DNA of 64,000 nucleotides, from NCBI RefSeq assembly GCF_048544455.1, contig NC_133537.1:14197541-14261540 (forward strand), written 5' to 3'. Source of the stretch: Silene latifolia (taxonomy: Eukaryota; Streptophyta; Magnoliopsida; Caryophyllales; Caryophyllaceae). A model generated the notes under the pieces. It was not told where the DNA came from. It ran no database searches and saw nothing but the letters and a program-made list of their open reading frames with translations. A program made the translations under genes and the position numbers. Of the stretch, positions 56,740 to 64,000 are shown piece after piece (position 1 is the stretch's first letter; each line of letters starts with the position of its first letter).

Positions 56740-57836
56740 TCTATATAAATTCAGAAGACAATACTCATTGTACAGCGCGCCACGTCATAAATGCATTTTT
56801 TTTTTTTGGAAAATCTAGGTTATGGTGGGACCCATGAGTGTGCAACGTATTTAATTATTCAGATATCCGTCTTTTTGAACATGCGCTAAATTCCGTGTCG
56901 CCTACAGATTATATAAAATAATCTTATGGAATACTTCTTCGAATTAATATTATAATAAAATTTTATACATTCCGTGTAAAGAAAATGCATAACATTTACG
57001 CAGAATTAATTACAAATGCGAGTAAATGTGATTAAATTACATAATTTTTAAAACAAAGTTACACAATAAAATTACATAATTTCAGGAAGGAATTACAGTT
57101 ATATACGGGATCGAACCTACAACGGAAATGAATTACAAAAATGAATTACATGTATTTTTGTTAATTTTATTGTACCACAAATTCACAACATAATTTTTTA
57201 AAACTACAGGGTACAATTTGTTTTTTTTCAAAAAACAATAATGACGGCATATATACTTGGAATATAAAACTCGACATCTTAATTATCAGCCGCGCACACC
57301 GAAATTGGTAGGTGACAATGATAGGAAACCGAGTTAATACAGTCTTCAACAAGCATTTAAAGCTATTTTTAATTTTTTTTTACTCTAAAAAAACAAATAA
57401 ATAAATTTTATTTTAATTTACAAGTGATTAAAAAATTTTTAGTAAAATTTTTTTAATAAATAATTCACAATTGTTATAACAAATATTGTTTAAATAATAA
57501 AAACACGATAAGGTAAGTCGAATAAATTAAATAACTTAAATATTTTTTAAAACTAGATAGTACGATGTTGTTGAGCGCTTAGTGAGAGATCTATATGCCG
57601 AATATGGTGAAACTCTTACTGATGTTAATCCGTCTGTAACTGAACATTCACCCGGTAGTTGTGGTTTTAACGCATCCTATTTACGTGGAGAATGTTCATT
57701 TCCAGTTAGATCACTGATCACTGATATAAAACAATTAGATAATTACAATAGAAATGTAAAAATAAAATATTTATAAAAAAACATTCATACCATCCTAAAT
57801 ACAAACCCGTGCAATTTTGCACAGGTTTAAAACCAG
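56740..57836 (+). mobile_element. Candidate non-autonomous Helitron, about 1.1 kb
   Basis: It begins TCTATATAAATTCAGAAGAC after an A. Near its right end a hairpin (aaacccgtgca and tgcacaggttt, 57803-57828, one mismatch) is followed by ttaaaaccag and then T. The usual Helitron end is CTRR-T; here the four bases are CCAG, so the terminus is imperfect. There are no terminal inverted repeats and no rolling-circle replicase gene. The interior is AT-rich; an open frame at 57582-57776 has no recognised domain. Confidence 0.5.
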
Positions 57837-57954
57837 TTTAAAATATAGGTCTGGTGTTTTTTTTTTCCAGCACTCTCACGACTCATCACCTTTAAATTGA
57901 TTGTGCGTATCACGTACAAAGTATTAATTATCGCATGTCCTCAGTTGCATGCCT

Positions 57955-58160
57955 ATTTTATTTTATTTTGAAGAAAATTTCAATTCATTAATAAATCGTC
58001 AAACGACACTTACAAAAGATAGGCATAATCGAAAACAAGTCTAATAGAAGCCAAATGACAAATTCCTCCTGTAAACTAAGGATCTCAAAACATTATATGA
58101 CAATTCGGCTCGTCTTTATATCGCTCTCTCCATGTAGCTTTTGAAGGGATCATTCGTTTG
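57955..58160 (-). mobile_element. Short LINE 3'-end fragment
   Basis: The plus-strand phrase gaagaaaatttcaattcattaat after a T-rich run (57956-57975) is the reverse complement of the tail region common in plant L1 elements. The rest is too degraded to assign domains. Confidence 0.35.
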
Positions 58161-58579
58161 ATTCATTGATGGAGAAAAGTTACTTTTTATCGACATCATA
58201 AATCGTCGGCAAATAACGCGTATCCATTGTAGAGTACTAGAGTTGTATGACGAATCACTAAAAAACTGCTCTTATCTAAATTTCCAATAAAACTAAATCC
58301 TACAAATAAAGAACATAAAAAACTTCGAATATAAAGACTGACATACGGATCTCACCAAAATAAAGACTTACATTAATTAATTCATAGTTTTGCATATTAA
58401 TAATTTATAAATAAAGCTTTTATAAGGCTTACCATCGATTAATGGTCGCTGAATGCCTCGGATTTGATTGATAATTTTGATATAGGCTAGAGTTTTTAGA
58501 GGGAAGAAGGAAAAGAGAAAAAGTTTAAATACCGTATTAGTTATTTTAGTCAGGTGTGCAACGCCTATTCTTGTGGATT

Positions 58580-58627
<48 letters not shown>

Positions 58628-58840
58628 CTCCCTCTAATAACAAACTTGATATTATGCTAGAACCGCACCAAATGAACTTGTACGTTACGTCCCTCAATGG
58701 TGAAAGTTTGTTTTTGAAAACGAATATATGTGACGAACTAACCATTTGTGAATGTCCTGACTCCTAAGTACACTATTGCCCCATGCGTGTGGCAACAACA
58801 TTGACGTTAACCTATCATTTAATAGAATCTTCTGTTTTTT
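58161..58840. other. AT-rich intergenic with a long poly-T tract
   Basis: Contains a run of about 41 T at 58582-58622 and no recognised gene. Confidence 0.6.
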
Positions 58841-60310
58841 TTTAAATAAGGTAAGAAAACTATATTAATTTTCTAGGATTAGACTAATTTATCATCTTTT
58901 CGAATGAGTGAGATAACTTGAAGCCACCGGCTTTTAAACCACCTCGAAAGAGTTTGACATGAATGTCCCCAATAGAGCCACAAAGTCAACAACATTGTTG
59001 GCTTCACGAAAATAATGTTTAATTATCACTTTATCGAAAAAATGAAGGTCTAATATCACATCCTTGATAAGACTAGAAATTTTCTAAGAAATTTGTCAAG
59101 TACTACGAATTGAGTTAATAACACATAAATTATCACCTCCCACAATTAAGTTCGAAATTTCTTATTGTTCAACTACTAAAATGCATTCTTTTAAAGCGAG
59201 AGTTTTCGCAACAAGAAATACTATTAGATCTGCACTTTTTTATTCCCAACAAAACAATTTTACTATTATGATATCTTATAGAGTATTCTAAAGCAGTTTT
59301 GTTGCCATCTATTTTCGATCCATCAAAATTTAACTTTAGAAATCTGTTTCTAGTTTTCTCTCACCGGATCTCTTTTTTACTAGTAGTGTTCTAGCTTACT
59401 CGTATTTCTCGGAATTTTGAGATATTTATGTTTAGTCTCATTCAAAATCTTAATGCTATTACCGAATAAGATAATAAGTTCGATGATATCTAAGTGAACA
59501 TTATTAAATATAATATCATTTATACAAAACAATCAACGGGCATTTGAAAAAAGAAATGATCTTTGTCTTCAAAAGGATGATTGCAAAAAACAAAATGAGA
59601 TGAGACATTAATGACTTTTAAGAAGTCTATCTTTAGTAGGAAGGGCATCAACACAAGTTTTTCAAAGGAACATTTTTCTTTGAAGGAATATTCAGTTTTC
59701 AGATCCAGAAAAATTTACATTTGTTAAGACTTTGATCGAACAAACGTTGTGGTGACCAAGTTGCTGTTTTGGTAGAGAAATTTTCATCCACAGACAGCCC
59801 CAAATAAGGGTATCCCGGATATCATTCTGCGGGAGTGAAATATCAATTATCTGATTAACAATATCGCTATGCACTAAATCAGGTAATTTACGAACCTCTC
59901 ATTATTTATTAGGTGTTATGATGTCTTTAACCAAAATATTAAGATTACGGGTACTATTAGCATCAATAATGCTGGTAAGAGGATATGAAAAGGCTTAATT
60001 ATCAGACCAAAATTTAATATTGCTATTATTACCTATCTGCCATTTGAACCCTTTTCTAAATAGAGACTCATAAGTTTACGCTATTGACAAGAAAAGACTG
60101 AATTTGGCTTATGATCAAAGAATGAACAATTTTTCAAGTATTTTTAATTACTATTTTGCCCATATATTTTCCTTATCTATAAGAATTTTCCATAGAAGTT
60201 CCATTTGAAGAGTTTTATTAGTTTCTTTCAAAAATATAATTCTTAGACCACCGACGACTTGGATAAACAAACTTTATGCCAACTCAAATCTTCAGTTGAT
60301 AGGGTTGACT
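58841..60310 (-). pseudogene. 5'-truncated L1-type LINE remnant (zinc-binding and RNase H-like regions)
   Basis: Read on the minus strand, the segment near 60290-60050 gives WHKVCLSKS and a stretch like FYGKFL-RKIYGQ, resembling the zinc-binding region after plant LINE reverse transcriptase. Further on, near 59220-59080, it gives LALKECILVVEQ, ISNLIVGGDN and a Leu-Cys-Val-Ile-Asn-Ser run, the RNase H-like C-terminal domain of plant LINEs. A T run at 58831-58842 would be the poly-A tail. Stops and frame changes are frequent, so this is an old relic, unrelated in age to the well-kept LINE at the left edge. Confidence 0.6.
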
Positions 60311-61387
60311 TTGTCTATGATCAATTAGAGTGACTACCAGAGTTGTAGAAATCAATAATTTATGTTTTTTTCATGCATTTTCAATAATGCACCTTACTCT
60401 ATATGCACGGGAAAAGCTATGCCGGACATTGTTTAAATTTTTTGATGTATATCCAAAACGGAAATATACGGAGTTTTTGAGTCATACAAGTATACAACTT
60501 CCGGACAATATAACACTCAGCTTCACTGAGTCACCGGAGCTCAGTGATGATCTCCATTATCACTTGTCCGCTCCATTATCACTTGTCTGCTAAACTTGCT
60601 CTTCCGGGGAGCGGGGAAAGACTAAGGTAAGAGTGTGTATACTACTCCAACTTACTCTTCCGCTCCATTATGTAACCTCAAACTTGCCAATTGTCAAAAA
60701 AAAAAATAAAAAAATGAAAGATTGTAGATGCAAACTCCCCACCCTCAACTTTCCAAATTCCAACTCTTTGCACAATTCCCCAAAAAAAGAAAATCTTACC
60801 AAAAAAATCATCTTTTTCATTTTCTAGATATTATTGTACCGAGTACTATTTAGTCGAAAGGAAAACCACAACCGCTTTACCAAGAAAATGAATTTGTAAA
60901 GGGGACATACATGGGCTAGAAACATGCTTTCACAAAACTTTATGCGTCTTAAAATCAGCTGATATGTAGAGAACAAGTTTCAGTCCAAGCGACGGACACG
61001 ATGCTATTACAGATTCACAGTATTACCCATTTACTAGCAGATTCACAGTATTACCCATTTACAAAAACACCCCAAAATTGTATTTTCGACGGCATACGCT
61101 TGCAACTCAATGAATGACCTCAACAAGTGCAACACCCACTTGAACAACTAACTAGTTTGTTCAAAGACAGTCTCATAATTATGTGGCCCAAACCACCTCA
61201 AATACAAATATGTGAAATACCGAAAGTACATCCCTATGACGAGTTATCTTATGTAGTGCCAGACACCGACATAATTACTGGAACACGCATGAAATAAACA
61301 GATAAATCAAGTAGCCTTTAAACTGGCAGCGTAAATGTGCTGTCCGCACCACAAATCATACACACCATCATGCATCACCATCATTGT
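60311..61387. other. Intergenic, short duplications only
   Basis: It holds a 26-bp tandem duplication (agattcacagtattacccatttac, near 61013 and 61041) and a smaller one (tccattatcacttgtc, near 60551 and 60572). No gene is recognised. The right part is probably the downstream flank of the ADF gene. Confidence 0.5.
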
Positions 61388-61839
61388 TGTCAGAATCCCG
61401 ATTCGATCCTATGATTCTACGATTTTACGTTTCAAAAATGCTTGACCGATCCCGGATCCTACGATTCTATCATGTTTGTAGAATCTTACGATCCTATTTA
61501 TTTGAAATTTTCTAGAGGTAGGATCATAATACGATCCTACGATCTTACGATCCTTCGATCCGACTCCATAGTAAACATATTAAAATATATTTTTATATAA
61601 TGACATGGTAAAACCCAAATTTCATGTAATTTGTAGAAATATATTCACGAAATGATATTAAACTCGTTAACTATCAATATTTTGTGTATAAATAAGTGTT
61701 TCGAACTTCAATTATATATTTTTACCAAATAAAAAACTATATTTAGTGAATTTGTAGAATCTTACGATTCTACGATCCGATTCTACCGATTCGATCCTAC
61801 CCTCCCCATCGATTCAAAGTAGAATCTCGATCCTAACAA
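61388..61839. mobile_element. MITE-like element with repeated gattctacgatc words
   Basis: The left end gttgtcagaatcccgattc and the right end gaatctcgatcctaacaac (in direct reading gtagaatctcgatcctaacaac) are imperfect inverses. The flanking att could be a 3-bp duplication. Near both ends the phrases gattctacgat and gatcctacgatc recur in both orientations, making nested small inverted repeats. The middle is plain AT-rich sequence. No coding capacity. Confidence 0.55.
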
Positions 61840-62098
61840 CATTGATCACCATGCTATACCAACAGTCATCATTCCAAAAATGGAATTTGTCTCCAACAAT
61901 ACAAACGAGAATACTGATCTAGACAGGCGCACTTCATAGGATTTATAAGGTCAAACCCATACAACAAAAGCAAATATAACATCCGGGATCCAGCATTAAC
62001 ATGCTATAAACATCACATTCTTGGGAGTTAAAAGGAAAAAAAAAAGAGTGTGCAAGAAAGAACAGGCATTCTCCATTACTACTTACTAGCCTCGTGAA

Positions 62099-63123
62099 TC
62101 AACGGGCTCTGTCTTTGAACACATCAAGACCCATCTCTGTAGGGTCAGTTGCTTGTAGCTCCACCTGAATACCATCCAGTTCCCTCTTAAACCTGTCTTT
62201 CGAGCTTGCATATATCATTTTGCTTCTCACCCTTGCGGTGTCCGGACACCTTGATCAGATATACACAAAGTTCAGTCAGAGACAAGACTATACATCAATA
62301 ATAACATTACCACGTTATCTCAAGGACCCATCTCACAAACGGTAAGAGACTAAGAAGGTTAGATGTATGCAACATCGCCCCTGTGTAAAGAGGTAACACA
62401 GAGAGTAAAGAAAAAACATAATTAGTGGTAAACCAAAAAATAATTACTTCGGCACCCCTTGAATATCCGGTCATTATCATATGAAATTTAAAACTTGAAA
62501 GTTGTCAACACGAAATTTGGGTCAAGTGAACAAAATATATCTGTTTCAACAGTCCCATATTAACAAACATAGATATGCCCTTGCGGGCCTTGCCCATAGT
62601 GAAAAATCCACCAAGAATCGCACCGAATGATTGCTTCTTTCACAGCAACATAAAAAAGCATGAAAGTATTTTGCATAATCCCAGCATAATTCAAAACCAA
62701 CGAATAGTGAGCCTTTGGATTCATTGGAAATGAAAACAGAAGTAGTGTCGTGTGTTTCACTCTTGGTCTCTAACCAAATTCCTAACTTCTAGTGGGTATT
62801 GAAGGGAATGAACAAGTTAAAAGTGCAGGCCATGAGATTGTAACAGTCAACATTTACCATGCAATGAAAAAGATCTTGCTTTTCTGGCAGTTCTCCTCTG
62901 TCACAAAATCGAAATCGAAAACAGCATAGCGACATTCATCAGCTGGAAGGGCAGCACTGAAGTCTTCATAGGTTTCAGTTGGCGACCCCACCTTTTCAAC
63001 AATGACCTGCTTCTGATCCATCTCAATCTTAAACACAATAAACCGGTGTGAGCGCTTTGCCTTCAGCTCCAAAAAATTCAGCTTGCAATCGTCATGCACA
63101 GCAATGCCAGACGCCGCATTGGC
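62099..63123 (-). CDS. ADF: Actin-depolymerizing factor (ADF/cofilin), exons 2 and 3
   Basis: ADF binds and severs actin filaments in the cytoplasm. Exon 2 is 62858-63123 and exon 3 is 62099-62249, separated by a 608-base intron (62250-62857) with GT and AG ends. Exon 2 begins [17 protein letters not shown] directly after an acceptor. It continues with [20 protein letters not shown]-like [19 protein letters not shown] and [19 protein letters not shown]. The intron splits the Trp codon. Exon 3 reads [20 protein letters not shown] and ends [15 protein letters not shown], then TGA. Plant ADF genes have a first intron right after the ATG, and adding that codon gives 420 bases, exactly 139 residues, the family norm. 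The actin-binding helix around [17 protein letters not shown] is intact. The gene looks functional. The start-codon exon lies to the right, in or beyond the window. Confidence 0.95.
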
Positions 63124-64000
63124 CTGTCAATCACGGAAAGCAAATATAACAATATCAAGCCTTAACTGCTATGGATAGCTAACAGAAGCACATTAGCACA
63201 CAGTTTAGCAGTATAGTTTGTGCTGCATATTTTTACACATCGTTATATAGGCAGCCAGACAGTGCAATTCCGGAGGTAACTAACCCTTCCACAATTCTAT
63301 TGTAGCCACACAAAGTCTAGCAGGACAAAGTAAGTTTAAGGCCTGAGATTTCGTAATACAGCATACTGTATAGCATAAAGACAACAACTTACAAACGCAA
63401 GGTACTGATAATCACAATCAAGGGTGTTCGACAGGGGGAATCCCTTATAGAACTAACTTCCCCAGTGCCCAAGTAAACACGAAATAATTGGGAGCTACGT
63501 CATCTAGAGACACTAGAAGCCCAACATCGTTATTGAAGGTATATACAATCACTACATCCATCAAAAAGTTGAAACCCCCATTATTTATTTCTAAAAGTAT
63601 ATAAGCTTAAGGGTGTTGCCATGAGCAATCTATGTTCCAACAACTGGCCCAATCACCCATGGCATGTCCTAATGATTTATGTGATGCTTTGTGCATCCTA
63701 GCCCCACAGCGCTATTGCTCGCTGAAAGCGCACACTCCTTGCATCACTTTGTACGTGTAATGTATCACTTTCCCCTGTGATGCTCAGCCAAGACATGTTA
63801 TGTTCTCCAAGTGACAGATCTTTACCATGATTTTTACACTTACTGACATACCCACAAGGGCCACAACCCACCCAAGGCAAAGTAGCGCAAATTTTGGACA
63901 TAATCACCTAAAAACTGTGTGTATATAATCCATCTAAAATCCAGTCAATAAACCAGCCAACCATGATAGAGAATTTGGATTTCACATCACCTCACCCAAT
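63124..64000 (-). other. First intron of ADF and possibly its start exon
   Basis: Sequence upstream of ADF exon 2 on the minus strand. Two places read ATG followed by GT, as expected for the ADF first exon: 63826-63828 (ATG then GTAAAG) and 63962-63964 (ATG then GTTGGC). The former has the better donor. Neither has a clear leader or promoter, so the true start may lie beyond the window. A 69-residue open frame at 63698-63907 has no recognised features. Confidence 0.4.

Noticed and set aside
57582-57776. A 64-residue frame (MRDLYAEYGETL)
   Set aside because: It is short, unsupported and lies inside a candidate non-coding Helitron.

Overview
This is nuclear DNA of a flowering plant, most likely a eudicot. 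The evidence is a plant-type histone H2B with a plant histone promoter element, a plant actin-depolymerizing factor with the classic plant intron layout, and plant transposon families (Tat-lineage Ty3/gypsy, an LTR element primed by initiator-Met tRNA, Stowaway, Tourist, MULE-type MITEs, a tRNA-derived SINE, Helitrons, L1-type LINEs). Species cannot be fixed from the sequence. No new defence or metabolic system is visible. The interest lies in how the repeats are layered.

Layout. 1-4200: L1-type LINE on the minus strand, running off the left edge. 4207-4848: MULE-type MITE. 5143-5669: SINE holding a MITE fragment. 5670-8274: gene-poor DNA with an old tandem duplication that left a stub of a second H2B gene. 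8275-8715: intact H2B on the minus strand, with its promoter to 8881. 9118-38903: a roughly 0.9 kb MULE-type MITE blown up to 29.8 kb by nested insertions. Inside it sit a Tat-lineage LTR retroelement (A, 9202-37748) and a Tourist MITE (37759-38072). Element A in turn holds a small non-autonomous LTR element (B, 15748-19950) and a non-coding LTR element with 2.75 kb LTRs (C, 27486-36989). 38904-43293: AT-rich DNA with two more Tourist MITEs, Helitron-family pieces, a Stowaway MITE and a duplication. 43294-55975: a second Tat-lineage retroelement (D) on the minus strand. 55981-57836: Helitron-like termini. 57950-60310: LINE debris. 61388-61839: a MITE-like element. 62099-63123: exons 2 and 3 of an ADF gene on the minus strand, whose start-codon exon lies further right.

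Only H2B and ADF look like working host genes. Retroelement target-site duplications are perfect (ggagt for A, ccatg for B, aaaag for C, aagac for D), so the insertion order is clear: MULE-MITE first, then A and the Tourist copy, then B and C inside A. The LTRs of A differ at only about 3 of 685 positions by eye, so A, and therefore B and C, arrived recently on a plant time scale. A and D belong to one lineage but carry different cargo downstream of integrase: A has an antisense plant-mobile-domain ORF block, D has a non-coding tandem-repeat array.
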